Part shown: piece after piece, positions 7,032-13,190 of the stretch
Numbering within the stretch: the first letter of the stretch is position 1
How the letters are laid out: each line of letters starts with the position of its first letter
Virus record (IMG/VR): IMGVR_UViG_3300025853_000298
Coordinates: 1 to 35,250 of that record
DNA: 35,250 nt
Source of the DNA: a virus
Direction: 5' to 3' (one strand)
Notes under the pieces: generated by a model
The model's input: the letters and a program-made list of their open reading frames with translations, nothing else
What the model was told of the DNA's origin: nothing
Database searches by the model: none
Position numbers and translations under genes: made by a program

Positions 7032-7262
7032 ATGGCAAAGGCAACGGTGGAGATGAGGATGCCACAACGGATTCTCGACACGATCGAGCGGGAAATCCGC
7101 AAGCGCGGCGATGACATCCAGCAGGCGATCCGCGACGCGCACCGCGCCGGTTACGAGGCCGGACTGTCGCGCGGGCGGCTAGCGGGTGTGCAGCGCCCCG
7201 ACGAGCAGGGTGCGTGGGAGGACTACCGCGAGGCGGTGTACGAGCGGAGGGACGAGCGATGA
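7032..7262 (+). CDS. Small helical protein of unknown function
   Basis: A 76-residue, highly charged protein, almost all predicted helix (MPQRILDTIEREIRKRGDDI and onward). No recognisable domain, signal peptide or cysteine. It has a good ribosome-binding site (GGGAGGTGA, 7019-7027) and an ATGA overlap with the next gene. Probably a small accessory early protein. Confidence 0.65.
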   Translation: MAKATVEMRMPQRILDTIEREIRKRGDDIQQAIRDAHRAGYEAGLSRGRLAGVQRPDEQGAWEDYREAVYERRDER

Positions 7263-7492
7263 GCATCACAACGAGCAGGCCGCTACGCTGGGAAATCGAG
7301 TTCGGCACGCGCGGCCACGGCACGCTTACCGAGTGGACCAACGGCGAGGGCTACGACCTGACGATCTATCTGCGCGAGGTGCCGACGGACCCGCCGCGCG
7401 AGGTGCACGTGTCGCTGACCGACGACGAGGCCGCTGTGATGCGATTGCTACTCGCCCGCGCCGAGGTGGCGCACCTGACGAGGGACCGATGA
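7259..7492 (+). CDS. Small beta-rich hypothetical protein
   Basis: A 77-residue protein, not recognised, with alternating strands (WEIEFGTRGHGTLTEW, YDLTIYLREV, EVHVSLTDDEAAVMRLL). Its last codons (HLTRDR, stop) lie inside an 88-bp perfect repeat: the Mom-like gene further on ends with the same six codons. The stop overlaps the start of the broken methyltransferase copy (ATGA at 7489-7492). Confidence 0.65.
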   Translation: MSITTSRPLRWEIEFGTRGHGTLTEWTNGEGYDLTIYLREVPTDPPREVHVSLTDDEAAVMRLLLARAEVAHLTRDR

Positions 7493-7557
7493 GAGGCACA
7501 CCCTGGTATCCCGATCTGCGCTGCGGCGACTGGCGCGAGGTGTTGGCGGATGTTGGC
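7470..7557 (+). repeat. 88-bp perfect direct repeat, left copy
   Basis: Identical to 8437-8524 (offset 967 bp). It covers the last codons of the upstream gene, the ATGA junction and the first 23 codons of the methyltransferase. Beyond it, homology continues with scattered differences to about 7607, pairing with 8574. Confidence 0.95.
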
Positions 7558-7638
7558 GAGGTTGACGCCATCGTGTGTGACTGCCCCTACAGCGCGCGGA
7601 CGCATGGTATGCAGCGCACAGAGAAGCACGACGACTGA
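7489..7638 (+). pseudogene. Truncated duplicate of the DNA methyltransferase N terminus
   Basis: A 49-residue ORF. Its first 23 codons are identical in DNA to the start of the intact methyltransferase at 8456, and the protein stays similar to about residue 39 (QVDAVIVDAPYSSRTH in the intact copy, EVDAIVCDCPYSARTH here). It then runs into an unrelated MQRTEKHDD and a stop. It retains a variant of the DxPY catalytic motif (DCPY, 31-34) but lacks everything else, including the AdoMet-binding motif, so it cannot be an active enzyme. Most likely it is what remains of an older methyltransferase after a Mom-like plus methyltransferase segment recombined in at this point. Confidence 0.8.
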
Positions 7639-7646
7639 AACAAAGA

Positions 7647-7683
7647 TGCCCCGCTGGCCGGAAAGGGAACAGCCGACGGGGCA
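7647..7683 (+). promoter_or_regulatory. Stem-loop just before the Mom-like gene
   Basis: TGCCCC (7647-7652) pairs with GGGGCA (7678-7683), and GCTG (7653-7656) with CAGC (7670-7673), leaving a four-base bulge and a 13-base purine-rich loop. It ends 17 bases before the ATG at 7701; the likely ribosome-binding site AAGGTGAT lies between. Could be a terminator without a T tract, or a translation-control hairpin. Confidence 0.5.
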
Positions 7684-7700
7684 GGGAAGGTGATAGGTTC

Positions 7701-8459
7701 ATGGTTGAATCCGCAGGCGGCGTCAAGCAGCGCAGCAAGGGCTACATCATCGAGCAGGCATCGTTGTTCGGGCAAGCTGACGTTGTTGGCTTTGGAGACG
7801 ACGATTTCTGCGTTCGGCTCATGCCGCGCGGCAAGGCCAACGCGATGATCAAAGCGGGCCATTACTCGAAGTCGGTGGTCAATGGCTCGTCCGTACACCT
7901 CGGGGTATACATCGACGGCTCCTGCGTTGGCGTGCTCCAATTCGGGCTAGCGCTGAATCCGGCAAGCGGGGATGGCATCGTGCGCGACTGCACGCGCGAT
8001 GAGTGGCTTGAGTTGAACCGCATGTGGCTGGACGACTGCGCGCCGCGCAACAGCGAATCACGCGCCCTGTCGTACGCGATGAAGTTCTTGAAGCGGCACA
8101 AGCCCAATCTGACGTGGGTGCAGTCCTTTGCCGATGAGCGTGCTGGCGGGCGGCTTGGGGTGGTCTACCAGGCATGTTCGGCGCTGTATTTAGGCGAGCA
8201 CTTGACCCAGTTCGTCGAGTTTGAGGGGCGCGCATATCACAGGATGGCGTGGAGCTCGACCGAGGCGTGGCTTGTTGGCAGACACCACAAGAGGTGGCTG
8301 AAGGTCAAGCGCGCGGTAGAGGCCGGCGAGGTGACGCCGCAAGCGTTCCGACAGTTTCGATACTTCTTCCCTGTGCGACGCGCAGTGCTTAAGCGGCTTC
8401 TGTTGAAACCGCAGGCGTACCCCAAGCCTGCACTGTCGCACCTGACGAGGGACCGATGA
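7701..8459 (+). CDS. Mom-like DNA hypermodification protein (GNAT-fold family)
   Basis: A 252-residue relative of phage Mu Mom, the protein that converts adenine to a carbamoylmethyl-modified form and so blocks restriction. Landmarks: IKAGHYSKSVV (His54-Tyr55), HLGVYIDGSCVGVLQFG, ELNRMWLDDCAPRNSESRAL (104-123), and VQSFADERAGGRLGVVYQACSALYLG with Asp145 and Tyr156. This is the order and spacing of Mom-family proteins (HY pair, ELxRLW.DD.PxNSESR, S.AD...G..GTIYQA..) as I remember them. The C-terminal 80 residues (HHKRWLKVKRAVE onward) are basic and less conserved. It lies between a broken and an intact methyltransferase, to which it is joined by ATGA. Its base composition is visibly less GC-rich than its neighbours, and its last six codons lie in the duplicated segment, both signs of recent acquisition. 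No Com-like zinc-finger translational activator is seen. Confidence 0.75.
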   Translation: MVESAGGVKQRSKGYIIEQASLFGQADVVGFGDDDFCVRLMPRGKANAMIKAGHYSKSVVNGSSVHLGVYIDGSCVGVLQFGLALNPASGDGIVRDCTRDEWLELNRMWLDDCAPRNSESRALSYAMKFLKRHKPNLTWVQSFADERAGGRLGVVYQACSALYLGEHLTQFVEFEGRAYHRMAWSSTEAWLVGRHHKRWLKVKRAVEAGEVTPQAFRQFRYFFPVRRAVLKRLLLKPQAYPKPALSHLTRDR

Positions 8460-8524
8460 GAGGCACACCCTGGTATCCCGATCTGCGCTGCGGCGACTGG
8501 CGCGAGGTGTTGGCGGATGTTGGC
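8437..8524 (+). repeat. 88-bp perfect direct repeat, right copy
   Basis: Second copy of 7470-7557, covering the final codons of the Mom-like gene and the first 23 codons of the intact methyltransferase. Complete identity over 88 bp, next to diverged homologous sequence, indicates recent duplication or gene conversion. Confidence 0.95.
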
Positions 8525-9280
8525 CAGGTGGACGCGGTGATCGTCGATGCGCCCTACAGCTCGCGGACGCATGGCGGGCACGAAGAAGCCGTGGCTGATA
8601 CGCGGTTGTCCGGCGAGGAAAAGCGGATGCGTGTGGACAAGCGCACAGGCGCGATCTACTCGGTCGGAGTCAACCGTCGCCGCGCCCTATCCTACGACGG
8701 CTGGACTGCCGCCGACGTGTCCGAATTCGTGGACGCATGGTCACCGCGCTGCCGTGGCTGGTTCGTGACTATCACCGATCACGCTCTCGCCCCGCACTGG
8801 TCCGCCGCCCTCGCCGCGCACGATCGCTATGTCTTCGCGCCGCTGCCGTGGGTCGCGCCGGGTGGCAGAGTGCGGCTCGCGGGCGATGGTCCCTCGTCGT
8901 GGACGTGTTGGATCGTCGTCGCTCGGCCTCGCAGCGGCACCGACCGCAACGGGCGCAAGTTCTCTAAGTGGGGCACGTTGCGCGGCGCCTACATCGCAAC
9001 ACAGGACCGAGGCGCGCACATCGGGGGCAAGCCACTGAAGTTGATGCGCCAGCTCGTGCAGGACTACACCCGCCTCGGCGATCTGGTCGCGGACCCATGC
9101 GCGGGCGGTGGAACAACCCTGCTCGCGGCAGCACAGGAAGGGCGGCGCAGCGTCGGCGCGGAGTTGGACCCGGAGACGTTCGCGCTCGCGGAGGCGCGGA
9201 TCTCCGAGGCACTGGCGCAAGCGGACCTCTACACCGAAGCGCAGATCCAGCAGGCAATCAACGGCGACCTACCGTTCTAG
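8456..9280 (+). CDS. DNA methyltransferase, beta-class (N6-adenine or N4-cytosine)
   Basis: AdoMet-dependent amino-methyltransferase of 274 residues. The catalytic DxPY motif appears as DAPY (31-34), near the N terminus. It is followed by a variable, probably target-recognition, region (50-180), motif X-like IGGKPLKLMRQLV (189-201) and the AdoMet-binding motif DPCAGGGTTLLAA (213-225), then GAELDPETFALAEARI. The motif order IV - TRD - X - I is the beta class. Specificity cannot be read from sequence. It is co-translated with the Mom-like gene (ATGA at 8456-8459), suggesting that the two modifications work together, although Mom itself does not require a phage methylase. A DAPY instead of DPPY catalytic motif is a tolerated variant in many phage enzymes. 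Confidence 0.88.
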   Translation: MRGTPWYPDLRCGDWREVLADVGQVDAVIVDAPYSSRTHGGHEEAVADTRLSGEEKRMRVDKRTGAIYSVGVNRRRALSYDGWTAADVSEFVDAWSPRCRGWFVTITDHALAPHWSAALAAHDRYVFAPLPWVAPGGRVRLAGDGPSSWTCWIVVARPRSGTDRNGRKFSKWGTLRGAYIATQDRGAHIGGKPLKLMRQLVQDYTRLGDLVADPCAGGGTTLLAAAQEGRRSVGAELDPETFALAEARISEALAQADLYTEAQIQQAINGDLPF

Positions 9281-9289
9281 GAGGGCGAG

Positions 9290-9526
9290 ATGCCAGACGA
9301 CACAAAAGGCCGGCAGTTCAGCCGCCGCGACCGCATCGCCGAGCTGAGCGACCTGCTCGAGCGGGAGCGGGCCGAGCGCGACGCCGAGCAAGCAGAGGCA
9401 GAGGAGCGGGGCGAGAGGTTCGCTGCCGGTGTGGTCGAGTTGTTCGAAGAAGTGGCGAGCTGGTTGCCGGAAAGCGAGGCTGCCGGTCTGCGGGCGCGAT
9501 TGGATGCGCTGCTGGCGGGGTCGTGA
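9290..9526 (+). CDS. Small coiled-coil hypothetical protein
   Basis: A 78-residue, very charged helical protein: RRDRIAELSDLLERERAERD is strongly coiled-coil, and LPESEAAGLRARLDALL ends it. GGAGGG ribosome-binding site directly after the methyltransferase stop. TGATG overlap with the next gene. No recognised family. Confidence 0.65.
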   Translation: MPDDTKGRQFSRRDRIAELSDLLERERAERDAEQAEAEERGERFAAGVVELFEEVASWLPESEAAGLRARLDALLAGS

Positions 9527-10035
9527 TGGCGCGCCCAGTAACCGCAGCCGAGCGCCGCCGCATTCTCGCGATGCACCGAGACGGCGAGAAGCTAGTCGTC
9601 ATCGCAGCGACGGTCGGGCGCCCTGTCTCGACGGTTCACGACATCGCCAGCCGCGCGGGGCTGAAGCGCGGGAGAGGCCACCGCGCCTCGACTGCCGAGG
9701 AGCGCGCAGCATGGCAGAGGGCGCGCGACGCGGGCGCAACGCTGGAGCAGATCGCAGAGGGCACGCGCTGGTCCCGCGCGACCATCGGCGCACACACAGT
9801 GCCAACCGGAGGGCGCACGCCCCGCCGAGAGCCTGATCCGCCTCGCAAGCCCCGTCGCATGGACGCACGACGGCCCGAGCCTGTGACCGACAGGTGGCGG
9901 CGCTACCGCCTGCGCCTCGCGCCCCGCCGCACCGAGCGCGAGAGCTTCGCGCAGTGCTGGGCCGAAGCGCTGGCAGAGGGACTGCCGCCGCAGCATCGGC
10001 GCGAGGCTCTGCGGCTGCTGTCGCGGACGAGATAG
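9526..10035 (+). CDS. Protein with two helix-turn-helix units
   Basis: A 169-residue basic protein with two successive resolvase/homeodomain-like helix-turn-helix segments: TAAERRRILAMHRDGEKLVV then PVSTVHDIASRAGLKRG (about 6-50), and ERAAWQRARDAGATLEQIAE then TRWSRATIGAHT (about 58-92). The rest is Arg/Pro-rich with a C-terminal helix. It probably binds DNA as a regulator or helps a neighbouring nuclease. It starts at ATG 9526 in a TGATG junction; the much longer frame running upstream overlaps the methyltransferase and is not coding. The RuvC-like gene follows after eight bases. Confidence 0.65.
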   Translation: MARPVTAAERRRILAMHRDGEKLVVIAATVGRPVSTVHDIASRAGLKRGRGHRASTAEERAAWQRARDAGATLEQIAEGTRWSRATIGAHTVPTGGRTPRREPDPPRKPRRMDARRPEPVTDRWRRYRLRLAPRRTERESFAQCWAEALAEGLPPQHRREALRLLSRTR

Positions 10036-10043
10036 GAGACGCC

Positions 10044-10499
10044 GTGCGACGAATCATGATCGACCCAGGCACGACGACACACGGCCTCGTCGTCGCCCAG
10101 GGCGAGCGCGTGCTGTGCGCCGAGAGCAAGGCCGGCGTCCTCACGGTCGAGATGTGGCTACGCGCGCCAGACCCGGCCCTGGTGCTCGTTGAGCGCGTTG
10201 CGGCTCGCGGCGTCGCCGACGGCAACGTGATGCGAACGTGCGAATGGTCTGCGCGCTTCCGGACCATCGCGCTAGAGGAAGGGCACGAGACCGTCTGGCT
10301 CTACCGCCGACACGTCACCGCCGTCCTGAAAGCTCGCGGCCGCAGCACGGACGCGCGGGTGCGGGCGAGGATGCGGGAGTACTACGGCGCGGAGGCATGG
10401 GAGCGAGAGGGCTGGCTCAGCGGTGTGAAGGGGCACGCCGTGCAGGCGCTTGCGCTCGGAGTCGCCTACGACCTCGGGGCGCGGGAGGTTGCTGGCTGA
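10044..10499 (+). CDS. RuvC-like Holliday-junction resolvase family protein
   Basis: RNase H-fold nuclease of the RuvC type, 151 residues, expected to cut branched DNA before packaging. Motifs: MIDPGTTTHGLVV (first catalytic Asp), LVLVERVAARG (catalytic Glu), and KGHAVQALALGVAYDL at the C terminus, where RuvC proteins have DxxDALALA. Here the first acidic residue is His (as in some RuvC proteins) and the second is Gln, so one metal ligand seems to be replaced. GTG 10044 follows AGGAG (10035-10039) at normal spacing; an in-frame ATG at 10056 would lose the residues before MIDPG. An 87-bp gap to the cytosine methyltransferase gene follows. Confidence 0.7.
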   Translation: MRRIMIDPGTTTHGLVVAQGERVLCAESKAGVLTVEMWLRAPDPALVLVERVAARGVADGNVMRTCEWSARFRTIALEEGHETVWLYRRHVTAVLKARGRSTDARVRARMREYYGAEAWEREGWLSGVKGHAVQALALGVAYDLGAREVAG

Positions 10500-10586
10500 T
10501 TGTCCTACTCGCCTCGCCGCGCTGTTCCAAAGCATCGGCTAATCACCGCAGCCGTGCGCTGCTACAACAACACCTTTGGAGGACTC

Positions 10587-11624
10587 ATGCGTATCGGCTC
10601 ACTGTTTAGCGGCATTGGCGCGATGGATCTAGCGTGCGAGCAGCACTTTAGCGCACGCACTGTTTGGCAGGTCGAGCGCGAGCCGTACTGTCGCGAGGTG
10701 TTGGCGCGTCACTGGCCCGACGCCGATCGCAGCGTGACGGACGTGCGAGAGGCCGGCGCCGACAGCCTCGCGCCCGTTGACATCATCTGTGGCGGGCCTC
10801 CGTGCGTGGACCTGTCGAGCGCCGGCCGACGCAAGGGACTGCACGCCGACCGCTCCGGCTTGTTCTTCGACATGGTGCGGATCTGCGCCGAGTTGCAGCC
10901 GCGATGGGTCGTCGTCGAGAACGTGCTAGCCCTGCTCACAGATTGGCGCGGGACAGTCGAGGGCGCTTTCGCTGATGCTGGCTATGGCGTCACCTGGGCG
11001 CGGGTGTCGGCGCAGCACGCGGGGGCTCCGCATTTGCGCTGGCGCACGGTCCTGCTGTGCGAGTTGGGCGGGCGACATCAAGGCGTCTGTCACCCGCCGC
11101 CGCTGCCGTCGCTGGCGAATGGCGTGCGCTGGCCGACCCCAACGGCGCGATGCGGGACGAGCGGGCCGTCGCAGATTGGGCGCGATGGGCACGGCGGTCC
11201 TGCGCTGCACGACGTAGTCGCAGTCGGCACCGGGTGGCCCACACCCGCCGCCCGCGATTGGAAGGACACAGGGCACGAGCCCGCAGCACAGGCGCGTAAC
11301 TCGCCGTGTCTGCCCGCTCGCACGGTGACCGACGAACCTGACGCCGTGCTCTGCCCGCGCTGGGAGGAGACGTTGCAAGGCTTGCCGGAGGGCTGGACCT
11401 CGCTCGACGAGCCGCTGACGCCGCGCCCATGGCCGCTGCCCGCCATCGAGGACATGTGGGGCGCGTCGCCGCAGCACGACCTTGAGCCGCCGCGCGCGAG
11501 GGTCGAGCGGGTGCCACACCGCAAAGAGCGCATCAAGGCGCTCGGTAACTGCTGCCCGCCTCAACAGTACCTCTACGCGCTGGCGATGCTGCGAGAGGGC
11601 CCGAGGCAGGGGATGCTTATCTGA
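10587..11624 (+). CDS. C5-cytosine DNA methyltransferase
   Basis: Dcm-type enzyme of 345 residues that makes 5-methylcytosine. Conserved motifs in the standard order: FSGIGAMDLA (7-16, AdoMet binding), ICGGPPCVDLSSAG (67-80, catalytic Cys73), VVENV (109-113), SAQHAGAPHLRWRTVL (motif VIII region), and IKALGNCCPPQQYLYAL near the C terminus (motif X). The target-recognition region between motifs VIII and IX is Pro-rich and contains WPTPTARCGTSGPSQIGRDG, as in many phage Dcm enzymes. Ribosome-binding site TGGAGGA at 10577-10583. A solitary phage methyltransferase of this kind usually protects against host restriction. Its end overlaps a minus-strand gene by eight bases. Confidence 0.92.
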   Translation: MRIGSLFSGIGAMDLACEQHFSARTVWQVEREPYCREVLARHWPDADRSVTDVREAGADSLAPVDIICGGPPCVDLSSAGRRKGLHADRSGLFFDMVRICAELQPRWVVVENVLALLTDWRGTVEGAFADAGYGVTWARVSAQHAGAPHLRWRTVLLCELGGRHQGVCHPPPLPSLANGVRWPTPTARCGTSGPSQIGRDGHGGPALHDVVAVGTGWPTPAARDWKDTGHEPAAQARNSPCLPARTVTDEPDAVLCPRWEETLQGLPEGWTSLDEPLTPRPWPLPAIEDMWGASPQHDLEPPRARVERVPHRKERIKALGNCCPPQQYLYALAMLREGPRQGMLI

Positions 11625-12060
11625 TGGCGTCGCGCACCTGCCACCCCACCCAAACCCCGCCGACGAGCGCAACGCCCGCAGCCGCCCACGTCACCCACGA
11701 CGGCAGCCCGCGCGGCACCTCGACGCGACGAGTCACCGACGGCGGACACGGCACCCGGGCGAGCTCGCGCCACCGCTCCGCCCGCGCGTCCGCTTCGCTG
11801 ACCTGACGCGCGAGCTGCGCAACGTCAGCAGCGCACACGGCCGCGTCTCGGCGTCGCAGCGCCTTGCACCGGGGTAGGCCCGAATCGAGGCACGCGGCGC
11901 CGTCCAGCGCGTCTCCAGGCGGCATCAGGACGCCTGTGCAGGGCGCGGGCTCTCCGGCCTCGGCGACGTGCTCGACGGTACACATGCGCGGCAAGGGTGC
12001 CGGTTGCGCGACCGCCAGCGCGGGCATCAGCAGGGCGGCGAGAGTGGCGCGGTGTCTCAT
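11617..12060 (-). CDS. Spanin-like secreted/membrane protein
   Basis: A 147-residue envelope protein. A signal peptide (MRHRATLAALLMPALAVAQ, likely cleaved after AVA) precedes a Cys-containing segment (CTVEHV, PCTGVL, CLDSGLPRC, CAADV), a helical coiled-coil region (LARQVSEADARAERWREL), a Pro-rich spacer and a C-terminal transmembrane helix (WVTWAAAGVALVGGVWVGW) with a charged tail. The CTGVLMPPGDAL ... CLDSGLPRC stretch is of a kind common in phage Rz-like or endopeptidase-type lysis proteins. The layout suggests a periplasm-spanning lysis factor. It is the only minus-strand gene left of 13.7 kb, has its own promoter region, and converges on the cytosine methyltransferase gene with eight bases of overlap. 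ATG 12060 is preferred to upstream starts because of the signal peptide. Confidence 0.6.
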   Translation of the reverse strand: MRHRATLAALLMPALAVAQPAPLPRMCTVEHVAEAGEPAPCTGVLMPPGDALDGAACLDSGLPRCKALRRRDAAVCAADVAQLARQVSEADARAERWRELARVPCPPSVTRRVEVPRGLPSWVTWAAAGVALVGGVWVGWQVRDAIR

Positions 12061-12214
12061 GCGGCGAGGGTAGCACGTCGATTGTTCCACAGGGCGCGGG
12101 GATATTTTCACCAGTGGGACAATAAAGTGCACGATTGTGCTAGACAGGGTGGTCAGGTAGTGGCATAAATGTACTCACCAAGGGGACGGAAGCCCCGCAA
12201 CACTGGAGCACAAC
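12061..12214. promoter_or_regulatory. Divergent control region with inverted repeat
   Basis: The 154-bp space between the divergent genes at 12060 (-) and 12215 (+). ATTGTTCCAC (12081-12090) and GTGGGACAAT (12114-12123) form an inverted repeat matching at nine of ten positions, with a further GATTGTGCTAG nearby (12133-12143). A + strand promoter candidate is TAGACA (12141-12146), 17 bp, CATAAA (12164-12169). Leftward, TTGTCT, 17 bp, TATTGT overlaps it on the other strand. The arrangement suggests one repressor or activator controlling both directions. Confidence 0.5.
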
Positions 12215-12376
12215 ATGGACTGGCGCGTTACCACTTACCGCAACTACTACTTCGACACCCGGCACGAGGCGTTCCGCTTCGCGCTGGCCCAGCGCAAGCC
12301 TGTGCTGGTGGAGGACCTCGCGGGGGACCATTGCTGGGAGGTTTATCCTCGCTGCGTTCCGCGCCAGCTCTACTGA
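12215..12376 (+). CDS. Small protein of 53 residues, unknown function
   Basis: First of a run of small + strand genes. It reads MDWRVTTYRNYYFDTRHEAF at the start and ends CVPRQLY. It is aromatic- and Arg-rich, with no signal or membrane segment. The leader CTGGAGCACAACATG (ribosome-binding site GGAG) is almost the same as that of the gene at 12776 (CTGGAGCCCAACATG), showing the cassette was built from shared control modules. I do not recognise the family. Confidence 0.6.
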   Translation: MDWRVTTYRNYYFDTRHEAFRFALAQRKPVLVEDLAGDHCWEVYPRCVPRQLY

Positions 12377-12386
12377 GCGCACCCCA

Positions 12387-12428
12387 ACCGCCCAGCCCCG
12401 AAGGTTCGTCCTCGGGGCTCGCGGCGGT
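12387..12428 (+). repeat. Intergenic hairpin element, copy 1
   Basis: Outer stem ACCGCC/GGCGGT, internal loop C/CGC, inner stem AGCCCCGA/TCGGGGCT, loop AGGTTCGTCC. The 49 bases 12388-12436 are identical to 12707-12755. It lies between two small genes and starts 11 bases after a stop codon. Confidence 0.85.
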
Positions 12429-12470
12429 AGAGACACTACGAAACGCGCCGAGGCGCACACGGAGTCAACA

Positions 12471-12692
12471 ATGAGCAGCAAGAACAAGCGCAACAACACC
12501 GCCGCAACCGACGCCGTCAGTGACATTTTTCTGAGCGCGATCCCTGATGACTGCACGCTCGGCGCCATCTGGGCGAACTACTGCCCGGATGACGACGCCA
12601 CCATCTACAGCGCATCGATCCACGAGGAAGGCGGCGCCGACATCGGTACGATCACCATGCTCGCGGGCGCCGATCCGCAGGTGCACTGGTAG
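12471..12692 (+). CDS. Small acidic protein of 73 residues, unknown function
   Basis: An acidic protein with a basic N-terminal dozen residues (MSSKNKRNNTAATD) and a body rich in Asp and Ile (SAIPDDCTLGAIWANYCPDD and a short beta-like C terminus). Ribosome-binding site GGAG at 12461-12464. Flanked on both sides by copies of the intergenic hairpin element. Not recognised. Confidence 0.6.
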   Translation: MSSKNKRNNTAATDAVSDIFLSAIPDDCTLGAIWANYCPDDDATIYSASIHEEGGADIGTITMLAGADPQVHW

Positions 12693-12706
12693 CCCCACAC
12701 CCCAAC

Positions 12707-12747
12707 CCGCCCAGCCCCGAAGGTTCGTCCTCGGGGCTCGCGGCGGT
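12707..12747 (+). repeat. Intergenic hairpin element, copy 2
   Basis: Same inner stem, loop and 3' flank as copy 1. The outer stem is shortened to CCGCC/GGCGG because the next pair is C/T. It lies 14 bases after one small gene and 28 before the next. Confidence 0.85.
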
Positions 12748-12775
12748 AGAGACACCCTCAAACCTGGAGCCCAAC

Positions 12776-13123
12776 ATGCACACCCCGACCATCAAGCCGA
12801 ACCTCGCCATCACCCTGCACGCCGACAAGTCCGTGAGCTTCTGGGACCCGATCGCCCAGCGCTGGGAGCGGACCTGCGTTTTGCCGAGCGATGAGGTGCT
12901 GGCCGCGCTCGACGCCGACGAGCGCGTGCGGATGGCGCTGTTCCTGCTCGCCGACGACATCGACGGCGACACCGTGAACGATGCGCTGGCGCTGCCGCGT
13001 ATCCCGTGGGCGCTGCTCGACCGCGCCGGCCTCGACATCAGCGACATCGCCGACGACGCCCGCTGGCGCGGCGACGAGACCCTGCACCGCCGCGCGCTCG
13101 CCTACCTGCGCCGCGCCGCCTAG
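12776..13123 (+). CDS. Hypothetical protein of 115 residues
   Basis: An acidic, mostly helical protein with an N-terminal beta-like part (LAITLHADKSVSFWDPIAQR) and repeated Asp-rich helices (EVLAALDADERVRMALFLL, ADDIDGDTVNDALALPRI). It ends in a basic helix, ALAYLRRAA. The GGAG ribosome-binding site sits in the conserved leader also used at 12215. Hairpin element copies lie directly upstream and downstream. Not recognised. Confidence 0.65.
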   Translation: MHTPTIKPNLAITLHADKSVSFWDPIAQRWERTCVLPSDEVLAALDADERVRMALFLLADDIDGDTVNDALALPRIPWALLDRAGLDISDIADDARWRGDETLHRRALAYLRRAA

Positions 13124-13130
13124 TCCGCAC

Positions 13131-13185
13131 CTCCACCGCCCAGCCGCCACCGAGGTCATGCTCGGGGCGGCTCGCGGCGGTGGAG
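13131..13185 (+). repeat. Intergenic hairpin element, copy 3 (diverged, stem preserved)
   Basis: Outer stem CTCCACCGCC/GGCGGTGGAG (10 bp, perfect), the same C/CGC internal loop, then AGCCGCC/GGCGGCT, one bulged A, CCGAG/CTCGG and the loop GTCATG. The inner-stem sequence differs from copies 1 and 2 but pairing is kept on both sides. The 3' arm contains GGAG, part of the ribosome-binding site of the gene at 13191. Confidence 0.8.
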
Positions 13186-13190
13186 GCCCC

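Noticed and set aside
12181-12214. Terminator at GGGG...CCCC before the 12215 gene
   Set aside because: Only a four-pair stem with no T tract, and it lies between a promoter candidate and the gene.
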